5,115 bases of DNA, taken from Actinomycetota bacterium (GTDB lineage Bacteria; Actinomycetota; Actinomycetes; Nanopelagicales; Nanopelagicaceae). Location of the stretch: positions 1 to 5,115 of the forward strand of contig WLCU01000080.1 in the NCBI GenBank assembly GCA_009705165.1, read 5' to 3'. The notes below the pieces were generated by a model. It was not told the origin of the DNA, ran no database searches, and saw only the letters and a list, made by a program, of their open reading frames with translations. The position numbers and the translations under genes are program-made. Positions 1-5,115 of the stretch are shown here, in pieces. Position 1 is the first letter of the stretch. Each line of letters opens with the position of its first letter.

Positions 1-25
1 ATTGTTATCAACAGGTAAACCTTTG

Positions 26-82
26 GTGAGAAACCGAAATCAGCCCCGATGTGAAACCAAAATCAGCCCAGGTGAGAAATCC
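26..82. repeat. Diverged short direct repeats downstream of the pirin gene
   Basis: Two units, 26-46 and 51-69, share GTGA, AACC and the identical core AAATCAGCCC. They differ by a 2-nt deletion and one substitution. A third partial unit at 72-82 repeats only GTGAGAAA followed by TCC. The separators are 4 nt and 2 nt. On the minus strand the core reads GGGCTGATTT. Clustered, imperfect tandem copies at an element boundary are known from IS21-family ends, where IstA binds several sites, but no transposase is visible here, so that identity is only an inference. The repeats are clear; their role is unknown. Confidence 0.6.
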
Positions 83-95
83 GTTGCTTCACCTG
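69..95. repeat. Small inverted repeat (7-bp stem) after the pirin stop codon
   Basis: CAGGTGA at 69-75 pairs perfectly with TCACCTG at 89-95 across a 13-nt loop. It begins 14 nt past the pirin stop and could be a weak 3'-end hairpin for that transcript. No T-tract follows on the minus strand, so it is not a convincing intrinsic terminator. The AACAGGT at 10-16 is also an inverted match to ACCTGTT at 91-97, so the right arm could belong to a larger 88-bp inverted-repeat arrangement instead. Confidence 0.3.
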
Positions 96-109
96 TTAGG
101 AATAACTGC

Positions 110-1177
110 TTAACCCTCTTGTAAATCAGTAGGTGCTCCGTGCACATCTAGAACATCGGCTGGTTTTGAATCTCCGCCGATCTTTGCTCCGGCGCCGCTT
201 CTATTCAATGGCTTCTTGGCATCATCCTTATAAATCGCAGGAATCGAACCGAGTAAACCTTTCTGGAAATCCTCAAACGCCTGTAAAACTTCGCGCTTTG
301 TATTCATAACAAATGGCCCCATCCAAGCAACTGGCTCTTTGATTGGCGCACCACCCAAGATGAATAACTCCATCTCTGGTGAACGTGATTCTTGCTGATT
401 AGCTGCTCGCACAACGATTGTGTCTCCATCACCAAAGACAGTTAGCTGTCCAGTTTGCACGGGGCGCTCTTCTGCGCCGACGAAACCATGACCTGCCATT
501 GTGTAAACAAGTGCGTTGTAATCCCGACGCCATGGCAATCGAAGTTCAGCACCAGCTGCAACGGTTGCGTGAATTAAAGTAATTGGAGTTTGAGTTGTTC
601 CAGGACCTGAATGACCATCAACTTCTCCGGCAATAACGCGTATTAGTGATCCGCCATCGCTAGATGAAAGAAGTGCAACATCTTTTGCACGAACATCTTG
701 ATAAGCAGGAGGTGACCATTTTTTGGCCGCTGGAAGATTTACCCACAGCTGGAATCCGTGAAATAACCCGCCACTCATAACTAAATGTTCTGGGGGAGTT
801 TCAATGTGCAAGATTCCAGCACCGGCCGTCATCCATTGTGTATCGCCATTAGAAATAGTTCCACCGCCACCATTGTTATCTTTGTGATCAAAGATCCCAT
901 CAATAATGTATGTAACAGTTTCAAAACCGCGATGTGGATGCCACGGAGTTCCCTTAGGTTCACCCGGTGCATATTCAACTTCACCCATTTGATCCAAGTG
1001 AATAAATGGATCTAGTTCAGCTAAATCAACACCGGCAAATGCACGGCGAACTGGAAAGCCTTCACCCTCAAAACCTTGGGGCGCAGTAGTAATGCTTTTT
1101 ACCGAACGTGCACGCGCGCCAGGGAGTTCGCTCACTCGCGGCAAAATTGTTATATCGGCAACGGTTACTGCTGGCAT
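110..1177 (-). CDS. Pirin family protein (bicupin metalloprotein)
   Basis: This is a 355-residue cytoplasmic bicupin of the pirin family. The N-terminal cupin carries the complete metal site: H80 and H82 in WHPHRGFETVTY, then H124 and E126 in GAGILHIETPPEH. These match the HxH and HxE ligands of human pirin and E. coli YhhW. The pirin C-terminal cupin signature GGAPIKEPVAWMGPFVMNT lies at about 275-293. Bacterial relatives include quercetin dioxygenases and regulatory proteins; the substrate or partner here cannot be deduced. The ATG start is supported by a strong Shine-Dalgarno 5 nt upstream and by family-like N-terminal sequence (RSVKSI, then GFPVRRAF). The protein is longer than the usual roughly 230-300 residues because of a charged, Gly/Pro/Lys-rich tail of about 40 residues after 313. 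The gene stands alone, separated from the pnt operon by a terminator and with its own promoter and candidate operator. No frameshift or other damage is visible. Confidence 0.95.
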   Translation of the reverse strand: MPAVTVADITILPRVSELPGARARSVKSITTAPQGFEGEGFPVRRAFAGVDLAELDPFIHLDQMGEVEYAPGEPKGTPWHPHRGFETVTYIIDGIFDHKDNNGGGGTISNGDTQWMTAGAGILHIETPPEHLVMSGGLFHGFQLWVNLPAAKKWSPPAYQDVRAKDVALLSSSDGGSLIRVIAGEVDGHSGPGTTQTPITLIHATVAAGAELRLPWRRDYNALVYTMAGHGFVGAEERPVQTGQLTVFGDGDTIVVRAANQQESRSPEMELFILGGAPIKEPVAWMGPFVMNTKREVLQAFEDFQKGLLGSIPAIYKDDAKKPLNRSGAGAKIGGDSKPADVLDVHGAPTDLQEG

Positions 1178-1180
1178 TTG

Positions 1181-1188
1181 TTCTCCTT
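1181..1188 (-). promoter_or_regulatory. Shine-Dalgarno site of the pirin gene
   Basis: The minus strand reads AAGGAGAA, with the AGGAG core separated from the ATG by 5 nt (AACAA). It is the strongest ribosome binding site in the window and fixes the start. An ATG further upstream (1191-1193) is out of frame. Confidence 0.85.
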
Positions 1189-1216
1189 GGCATGCGCTCT
1201 TAAAGCTCAGAAACTA

Positions 1217-1245
1217 AGGTTAGTTGAACGTTCAACTACCAGCAA
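1217..1245 (-). promoter_or_regulatory. Predicted promoter of the pirin gene
   Basis: On the minus strand a -35-like TTGCTG (1240-1245) is followed by exactly 17 nt and a TAACCT -10 (1217-1222), which fits the actinobacterial TAnnnT pattern. Transcription would begin near 1210, giving a 5' leader of about 33 nt that contains the Shine-Dalgarno site. The hexamers are only moderate matches, but the spacing, the upstream terminator and the palindrome sitting on the spacer support the call. Confidence 0.5.
1221..1238. promoter_or_regulatory. Perfect 18-bp palindrome, candidate repressor operator
   Basis: TAGTTGAACGTTCAACTA is a perfect palindrome with 9-bp half sites and no spacer. It covers nearly all of the predicted -35/-10 spacer and the first two bases of the predicted -10 box of the pirin gene, where a bound dimer would block RNA polymerase. 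An additional direct half site, AGTTGA, follows at 1245-1250. Size and symmetry suit a dimeric winged-helix or TetR-type repressor (MarR, HxlR or TetR families). That is inference, because no regulator gene lies in the window. Confidence 0.6.
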
Positions 1246-1263
1246 GTTGAGTTAGTGGGCCTG

Positions 1264-1277
1264 ATTTTCATGAAAAT
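1264..1277. promoter_or_regulatory. Second perfect palindrome (14 bp) in the pirin upstream region
   Basis: ATTTTCATGAAAAT is a perfect palindrome, centred about 41 bp upstream of the centre of the 18-bp palindrome and just upstream of the predicted -35. It is AT-rich and its sequence is unrelated to the other palindrome. It could be an activator or second-regulator site, or a chance feature of AT-rich intergenic DNA. Confidence 0.3.
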
Positions 1278-1284
1278 TTACGAC

Positions 1285-1319
1285 AAGAAAAACGGGGCTC
1301 CCCGAAGGAAACCCCGTTT
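1285..1319 (-). terminator. Intrinsic terminator of the pnt operon
   Basis: On the minus strand the two arms (1307-1319 and 1290-1302) form a 13-bp stem. Its lower part is AAACGGGG/CCCCGTTT and its upper part UUUCC/GGGAG, with two G-U pairs. The stem is closed by a C(UUCG)G tetraloop (loop 1303-1306). The descending arm runs into TTTTTCTT. It starts 12 nt after the pntB stop and insulates the downstream pirin gene. This is a canonical strong Rho-independent terminator. Confidence 0.93.
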
Positions 1320-1331
1320 CTTTGTAAAGAA

Positions 1332-2723
1332 TTACAGAGCTTTAAGCGCTGAGACAACCTTTGTTAGCGAAGCTTTTGCATCACCAAACAACAGCATCGT
1401 CTTTGGATCATAAAGAAGTTCATTTTCAATTCCAGCAAAACCTGGACGCATTGAACGCTTTAAGAAGATGATGTTTGCTGCATGGTTAACTTCCAAAATT
1501 GGCATTCCATAAATTGGGCAGCCAGGAGATGTTTGCGCAGCTGGGTTAACAACATCGTTTGCACCGATAACAATTGCTACATCAGTTTGGCCAAATGTTG
1601 GGTTTACTTCTTCCATTTCAGCAAGTTGATCGTAAGGAACATTTGCTTCTGCAAGTAAAACGTTCATATGTCCTGGCATACGACCAGCAACTGGGTGAAT
1701 TCCATAAGCAACATCAATACCCTTAGAAATCATTAAGTCAGCAAGTTCGCGAACTGTGTGTTGTGCCTGTGCAACAGCTAAACCAAAACCAGGAACAATA
1801 ACTACGCGACGTGCATAGTTAAGCAAGATTGCAACGTCATCAGGTGAACCTGAACGCACTGGGCGCTCTTCGCCAGAACCCGCGGCATCTTGTGGCTTTG
1901 CGGTAAAGGCACCGAAAAGAGTTCCAAACAATGAACGTCCCATTGCTTCGGCCATCAGGCGGGTCAAGATTGTTCCTGACGCACCAACTAAAGTACCTGC
2001 GATGATCAAAAGAACAGAATCAAGTACGTATCCACTTGCTGCCACAGTTAAACCAGTAAATGCATTTAGTAGTGAAATAACAATTGGAACGTCTGCGCCA
2101 CCTACTGGGAGTACGAAAAGCACACCGAATAGCAGTGACAGGCCAGCCAAAATCAGTAGCGGAGTTGTTCCAAGGGCTGAAACAACCCATGCGCCAACAC
2201 CGATCACGCTAACAAGAGTTGCCGCAATTATGAATCGGCCAGCTGGGAAAATTACAGGGCGAGTAGTCATTAACTCCTGAAGCTTCAAGAAAGTAATAAC
2301 AGAACCGCTAAATGAAACGCAGCCGACAATCACTGTAAATACAGTAAAGATAACTTCAGCAGTTGTTGCCTCTGTACCAAGGTGTAAATATTCAACGATT
2401 GCTACCAAAGCAGCAGCGCCACCACCAACACCATTAAATAGAGCAACAAGTTGTGGCATCTGTGTCATTTGCACTTTACGGGCTGCAGGAACACCGATAA
2501 GTAGACCAATAACCATCGCGCCAAGAATCCAACCTAAGTTATTTAGTGGAAGCGATGAACCTGGGTTTGCATAAAAGAAGACAACCAAAGTTGCCAAAGT
2601 AGCGCCAAAAGCTCCGATTAAGTTTCCTCGGCGCGCAGTCTTAGGGTGGGATAAACCTTTGAGAGCAAGAATAAATGCCACACCAGCAGCAAGGCCTACG
2701 AGATCATATAACGTGCGGCTCAT
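1332..2723 (-). CDS. pntB: NAD(P) transhydrogenase subunit beta
   Basis: This 463-residue inner-membrane subunit holds most of the proton channel (domain II) and the NADP(H)-binding domain III. It matches the length of E. coli PntB (462). About nine hydrophobic segments span roughly residues 8-258, starting after the family-typical N-terminus that runs into ALKGLSHPKTARRGN. Conserved membrane motifs include MPQLVALFNGVGGGAAAL (89-106), GGADVPIVISLLN (208-220, with D211 and N220) and LVGASGTIL. Where E. coli has the proton-path His91, this protein has N97, as in the three-subunit types. A hydrophilic linker (about 275-295) leads to domain III: PGFGLAVAQAQH (311-322), GRMPGHMNVLLAEA (347-360), GANDVVNPAA (387-396), KRSM (422-425) and GDAK (447-450). 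The Phe in PGFG replaces the more usual Tyr. The ATG overlaps the pntAB stop (ATGA), with a weak AAGGGAA 7 nt upstream, so translational coupling is likely. It is the last gene before the terminator. Confidence 0.98.
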   Translation of the reverse strand: MSRTLYDLVGLAAGVAFILALKGLSHPKTARRGNLIGAFGATLATLVVFFYANPGSSLPLNNLGWILGAMVIGLLIGVPAARKVQMTQMPQLVALFNGVGGGAAALVAIVEYLHLGTEATTAEVIFTVFTVIVGCVSFSGSVITFLKLQELMTTRPVIFPAGRFIIAATLVSVIGVGAWVVSALGTTPLLILAGLSLLFGVLFVLPVGGADVPIVISLLNAFTGLTVAASGYVLDSVLLIIAGTLVGASGTILTRLMAEAMGRSLFGTLFGAFTAKPQDAAGSGEERPVRSGSPDDVAILLNYARRVVIVPGFGLAVAQAQHTVRELADLMISKGIDVAYGIHPVAGRMPGHMNVLLAEANVPYDQLAEMEEVNPTFGQTDVAIVIGANDVVNPAAQTSPGCPIYGMPILEVNHAANIIFLKRSMRPGFAGIENELLYDPKTMLLFGDAKASLTKVVSALKAL

Positions 2724-3001
2724 TTTTTGTTTCCCTTGAACATTTCAAGCATTCGATCGGTGACAACGAAACCACCCACCATATTAATTGTTGCCAGAAC
2801 AATTGCCGCTACTGCCAGACCAAGTTCAAGGTTTGTTGAACTGTGATCGGCAACAATAATTGCGCCAACTAAAATAACTCCGTGAATCGCATTGGCACCT
2901 GACATAAGCGGGGTGTGCAGCGTTGATGAAACTTTTGAGACGACTTCAAAACCTACGAAGACCGCTAAAACAAATATTGAAACAATTGCCATCGGCTCCA
3001 T
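2720..3001 (-). CDS. pntAB: NAD(P) transhydrogenase subunit alpha, membrane part
   Basis: This 93-residue protein is the small membrane subunit of three-gene transhydrogenases (Rhodospirillum rubrum type). It is fused to the C-terminus of PntA in E. coli. Three hydrophobic helices lie at about 3-22, 36-52 and 60-82. Family motifs are clear: LHTPLMSGANAIHGVILVGA (28-47) and GGFVVTDRMLEMFKG (76-90). The membrane residues H29 and H40 are candidates for the proton path, with H40 near the position of the Thermus channel histidine by my alignment from memory. The start directly follows the pntAA stop with no gap (TAAATG), and a good Shine-Dalgarno site sits inside the end of pntAA. A second in-frame ATG at codon 4 is less well placed. 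The stop overlaps pntB by 4 nt. Confidence 0.97.
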   Translation of the reverse strand: MEPMAIVSIFVLAVFVGFEVVSKVSSTLHTPLMSGANAIHGVILVGAIIVADHSSTNLELGLAVAAIVLATINMVGGFVVTDRMLEMFKGNKK

Positions 3002-4123
3002 TTACTTGGCTCCTCTTCGTGATCCACCGTGTGTTACCGCGGCCCCATTGATAATTTCATCTTCAAAATCCAAGTTAAATGCAACTGCTTCACCTTCTTT
3101 TGCCGCAGTTGTAAATAGCGTTAACAAGTTAACAACGTTGCGTGAATAAAGGAATGAAGCGTGGAATGGAAGCTGGCTTGGAACATCCTTGCCGCCCCAA
3201 ATTCTCACTCCACCAGACGTTGTAACAATCTCGCCAGGCTTTGATCCCTCAACGTTGCCACCAGTTTCAGCAGCTAAGTCAACGATGATTGTTCCTGGAC
3301 CCATTGAGTCAACCATTGCTTGTGTCATCAAACGTGGGGCTTGGCGACCAGGAACAGCTGCAGTTGTAATAACTACATGTGATTTTGCAATGAAAGGAGT
3401 CAAGAGTTCACGTTGTTTAGCAGCGCGCTCTTCGGTCATCTCACGTGCATAACCACCCGCACCTTCAAGTGATTCAAGCTCTAATTCAATAAATGTTGCA
3501 CCCATTGATCTGACTTCATCGGCAGATGCAGGGCGTACGTCATAAGCAGAAACAACTGCGCCAAGTCGACGGGCCGTTGCAATTGCTTGTAAGCCTGCAA
3601 CACCTGCACCAAGTACAAGAACTTGTGCTGGAGTAACAGTTCCAGCGGCAGTCATAAGCATTGGGAAAAATCGTGGTGAAAGTTCTGCACCAACAAGTGC
3701 TGCTCGATAACCTGCACAAAGTGCCTGTGAAGTAAGTGCATCCATTGATTGCGCACGTGAAATACGTGGGACAAGTTCAAGTGAGAAAGCAGTAACTCCG
3801 GCAGCTGCAGCAGCATCGATTGAATCAACTGCAGTTACAGGGGATAGAAACGAAACGGTGATTGCACCCTTCTTTAACTTTGCCATTTGGGCAGGTGTTA
3901 AAGGCTGAACCGAAAGAACTGCATCAGCAGTGCTGAGTACTTCTCCATCGGAAATCGTTGCACCAGCTGCCACAAATTGTGCATCTGTTGCTTGCGAATG
4001 AACTCCGGCACCGGATTCGATAACAACATCTAATCCAAGTCGAGTTAATTTGTTAATGACATCGGGAACAAGCGCCACGCGCTTTTCCCCATCTTTAATT
4101 TCTTTCGGGACGACTACACGCAT
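3002..4123 (-). CDS. pntAA: NAD(P) transhydrogenase subunit alpha, NAD(H)-binding part
   Basis: This is the 373-residue soluble domain I of the proton-translocating transhydrogenase. It binds NAD(H) on the cytoplasmic face and exchanges hydride with NADP(H) held by PntB. The N-terminus MRVVVPKEIKDGEKRVALVP is family-typical and fixes the start. The nucleotide-site loop RISRAQSMDALTSQ (120-133) contains the equivalents of R. rubrum R127 (R120), Q132 (Q125) and D135 (D128). The equivalent of S138 is T131. A Rossmann motif follows, VLVLGAGVAGLQAIATARRL (168-187), with the acidic strand end YDVRP (194-198). The mobile loop GGYAREM (223-229) carries the equivalent of Y235. The family is related to alanine dehydrogenase, but the adjacent pntAB and pntB settle the identity. 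The gene starts 10 nt after the argF stop without a good Shine-Dalgarno site, so it probably relies on ribosomes finishing argF. The separate pntAA and pntAB genes mean this is the three-subunit form. Confidence 0.98.
   Translation of the reverse strand: MRVVVPKEIKDGEKRVALVPDVINKLTRLGLDVVIESGAGVHSQATDAQFVAAGATISDGEVLSTADAVLSVQPLTPAQMAKLKKGAITVSFLSPVTAVDSIDAAAAAGVTAFSLELVPRISRAQSMDALTSQALCAGYRAALVGAELSPRFFPMLMTAAGTVTPAQVLVLGAGVAGLQAIATARRLGAVVSAYDVRPASADEVRSMGATFIELELESLEGAGGYAREMTEERAAKQRELLTPFIAKSHVVITTAAVPGRQAPRLMTQAMVDSMGPGTIIVDLAAETGGNVEGSKPGEIVTTSGGVRIWGGKDVPSQLPFHASFLYSRNVVNLLTLFTTAAKEGEAVAFNLDFEDEIINGAAVTHGGSRRGAK
3010..3016 (-). promoter_or_regulatory. Shine-Dalgarno site of pntAB inside the pntAA 3' end
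   Basis: The minus strand reads AGAGGAG, 8 nt before the first pntAB ATG. It lies within the last codons of pntAA and supports the start that immediately follows the pntAA stop rather than the ATG three codons later. Confidence 0.7.
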
Positions 4124-4133
4124 GAACCAAATG

Positions 4134-5078
4134 CTAGTGCTTTGCGCCTTTCAAGTCACCACTTATCAGGTGAAATAACAGCGATTGAATCGTTGTTCGG
4201 CGATGATATGCCTCACGCCAAATTACAGATCGAGGACCATCTATTACAGAAGCTGCAACTTCTTCACCCCTATGGGCGGGCAGACAGTGCATAAATATTG
4301 AATCATCATTTGATAGTGCGATTAAATTTTCTGTTACCGCAAATGGTGAGAGTGCTAGCACCTTCTCTGCGCGATCATTTTCGGAATCACCCATGGACAT
4401 CCAGACATCGGTATATAAAACCGATGCATCTTTTGATGCCGCTTCTGGATCATTTGTGACTTCTACTTTTCCACCGCTTTGCGCAGCAATTTTTTGTGCA
4501 GTTGCAACTACTTCTGCATTCGGTGCCCACTTACCACTTGGCGTTGCAGCAACAACATGTGCACCCATGATTGCACCCATGATTAACCAGGCATGTGACA
4601 TGTTGTTTCCATCACCTAAATAAACAAATTTACGGCCGGTAATATCTTTTCCAAAGTTTTCTCGAATTGTTAACCAGTCAGCTAATAATTGAGTTGGATG
4701 GTCGTCATCAGTTAATGCATTGATAACTGGAATTGTTGCGTTGGCACCAAGTTCATTGACATCTGATTGTGCGAAGGTACGAATAATCAGAGCACTGCAG
4801 TAGCCACTGATAATTCGGGCTGTATCCGCGATAGTTTCACCACGCCCGAGCTGTAATTCATCACCGCGTATAAAAATTGGAGTGCCACCAAGATGGGCAA
4901 CGGCTGTTTCAGAAGATAATCTCGTGCGAGTGGAAGGTTTAGTCATATAAATAGCAACGCTCTTATTAGATAGAGCGGTTCTAGAACGCAGTGGATTCTC
5001 AGCAAATTGTGCGGCAGTATCAAGCAAGAGCTCGACATCATCGCGGCTGAGATCTTGTGTGCGCAGTAAGTCCTTCAT
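4134..5078 (-). CDS. argF: Ornithine carbamoyltransferase
   Basis: This 314-residue cytoplasmic enzyme makes citrulline from ornithine and carbamoyl phosphate, the sixth step of arginine synthesis, normally as a trimer. The carbamoyl-phosphate loop is KPSTRTR (47-53), followed by QLGRGE (76-81), RTF (100-102) and HPTQ (127-130). The ornithine-specific DVWMSMG (224-230) and HCLPAHRGEEV (264-274) separate it from aspartate carbamoyltransferase. The length is normal for bacterial ArgF. The residue after the loop, S56, replaces the Phe usual in (S/T)RTRxSFE. No Shine-Dalgarno site precedes the ATG. Either the mRNA is leaderless from a -10 box 6 nt upstream, or translation is coupled to an upstream frame ending in ATGA. 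It is followed 10 nt later by pntAA, so argF and the transhydrogenase genes are probably co-transcribed. In many actinobacteria argF sits in an argCJBDFR cluster. No argR or argG follows here. Confidence 0.97.
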   Translation of the reverse strand: MKDLLRTQDLSRDDVELLLDTAAQFAENPLRSRTALSNKSVAIYMTKPSTRTRLSSETAVAHLGGTPIFIRGDELQLGRGETIADTARIISGYCSALIIRTFAQSDVNELGANATIPVINALTDDDHPTQLLADWLTIRENFGKDITGRKFVYLGDGNNMSHAWLIMGAIMGAHVVAATPSGKWAPNAEVVATAQKIAAQSGGKVEVTNDPEAASKDASVLYTDVWMSMGDSENDRAEKVLALSPFAVTENLIALSNDDSIFMHCLPAHRGEEVAASVIDGPRSVIWREAYHRRTTIQSLLFHLISGDLKGAKH

Positions 5079-5115
5079 TTGGTAATTCTACTAGGTTGTT
5101 TTGCCATCACAAAAG
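5075..5115 (-). CDS. Possible 3' tail of an upstream gene, or a 10-codon ORF, overlapping argF
   Basis: One minus-strand frame is open from the window edge and ends FVMAKQPSRITK, then TGA. That stop overlaps the argF start as ATGA, the same junction type seen between pntAB and pntB. It could be the C-terminus of an operon partner such as argD, or a short ORF starting at the ATG at 5105-5107. Only 12 full codons are visible and there is no recognisable motif, so this is weak. The other two minus-strand frames are closed by stop codons (TGA, and TAG TAG). Confidence 0.3.
   Translation of the reverse strand, partial: FVMAKQPSRITK
5085..5112 (-). promoter_or_regulatory. Candidate argF promoter giving a leaderless transcript
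   Basis: On the minus strand TAGAAT (5085-5090) is a 5-of-6 match to TATAAT. It is preceded after 16 nt by TTGTGA (5107-5112), a 4-of-6 match to TTGACA. Only 6 nt separate the -10 from the argF ATG, so transcription would start at or beside the A of the start codon. Leaderless mRNAs are common in actinobacteria, and this fits the lack of a Shine-Dalgarno site. The competing view, that this is coding sequence of an upstream gene, cannot be excluded. Confidence 0.4.

Noticed and set aside
5..13. DnaA-box-like TTATCAACA
   Set aside because: It is a single site one mismatch away from TTATCCACA, with no cluster, AT-rich unwinding region or neighbouring dnaA/dnaN. It is consistent with chance.
26..82. 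Repeats as a CRISPR array
   Set aside because: The units are diverged, and the separators are only 2-4 nt, far too short for spacers. No cas gene is present.
785..1015. Plus-strand open frame inside the pirin gene
   Set aside because: It is antisense to the region encoding the pirin metal site, has no ribosome binding site, and its product resembles no family. It is a shadow frame, as are the other plus-strand open frames at 2002-2280, 2892-3149, 3189-3452 and 4393-4623.
1257..1268. GGGCCTGATTTT as the opposite end of an element matching the left-edge repeats (GGGCTGATTT)
   Set aside because: It is a single copy with an inserted base, has no tandem arrangement, and is in direct orientation with respect to the minus-strand repeat unit. 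An element spanning only the intact pirin gene without a transposase is not supported.
3002..4123. Alanine dehydrogenase instead of PntAA
   Set aside because: The families share a fold, but the RISRAQSMD loop and GGYAREM mobile loop are transhydrogenase features, and pntAB and pntB follow immediately.
4134..5078. Aspartate carbamoyltransferase because of the HPTQ motif
   Set aside because: HPTQ also occurs in E. coli ornithine carbamoyltransferases. The SMG loop and HCLPAHRGEEV are specific for the ornithine enzyme.
1..5115. A previously undescribed defence, mobile or biosynthetic system
   Set aside because: All sizeable genes are recognised housekeeping families with intact motifs, and no unexplained coding stretch remains. 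What is unusual is limited to regulatory sites, gene order and the left-edge repeats.

Overview
The window looks like ordinary housekeeping sequence from a moderately low-GC actinobacterium. By eye the GC is in the mid-40s percent. The protein sequences, the TAnnnT-type -10 boxes and the very tight spacing suggest a streamlined planktonic lineage such as the freshwater Nanopelagicales (acI). That placement is an inference from style of sequence, not a database result. Every convincing gene lies on the minus strand, so transcription runs from the right edge to the left edge.

Right to left: a possible few-codon tail of an upstream gene, then argF (ornithine carbamoyltransferase, 314 aa). It is followed after 10 nt by the complete three-gene proton-translocating transhydrogenase: pntAA (373 aa), pntAB (93 aa) and pntB (463 aa). 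These are packed with 0-nt and 4-nt junctions and end in a strong intrinsic terminator with a UUCG tetraloop 12 nt after the pntB stop. The four genes look like one transcription unit, or the end of a longer arginine operon. PntAA binds NAD(H), PntAB and PntB form the membrane proton path, and the PntB C-terminal domain binds NADP(H). Together they use proton-motive force to make NADPH, which biosynthetic pathways including arginine synthesis (ArgC) consume.

After a 154-nt intergenic region lies a separate single gene for a pirin-family cupin (355 aa) with all four metal ligands intact. Its upstream region holds the most interesting regulatory signal in the window: a perfect 18-bp palindrome between a predicted -35 and -10, as expected of a repressor operator. 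A second perfect 14-bp palindrome lies 25 bp further upstream.

The left 109 nt contain no recognisable gene. They hold two to three diverged direct repeats (shared core AAATCAGCCC) and a small inverted repeat, which may be the end of an IS21-like element lying outside the window. I see no CRISPR array, tRNA, rRNA, defence system, phage gene or other undescribed system. The items worth a second look are regulatory or about gene order.
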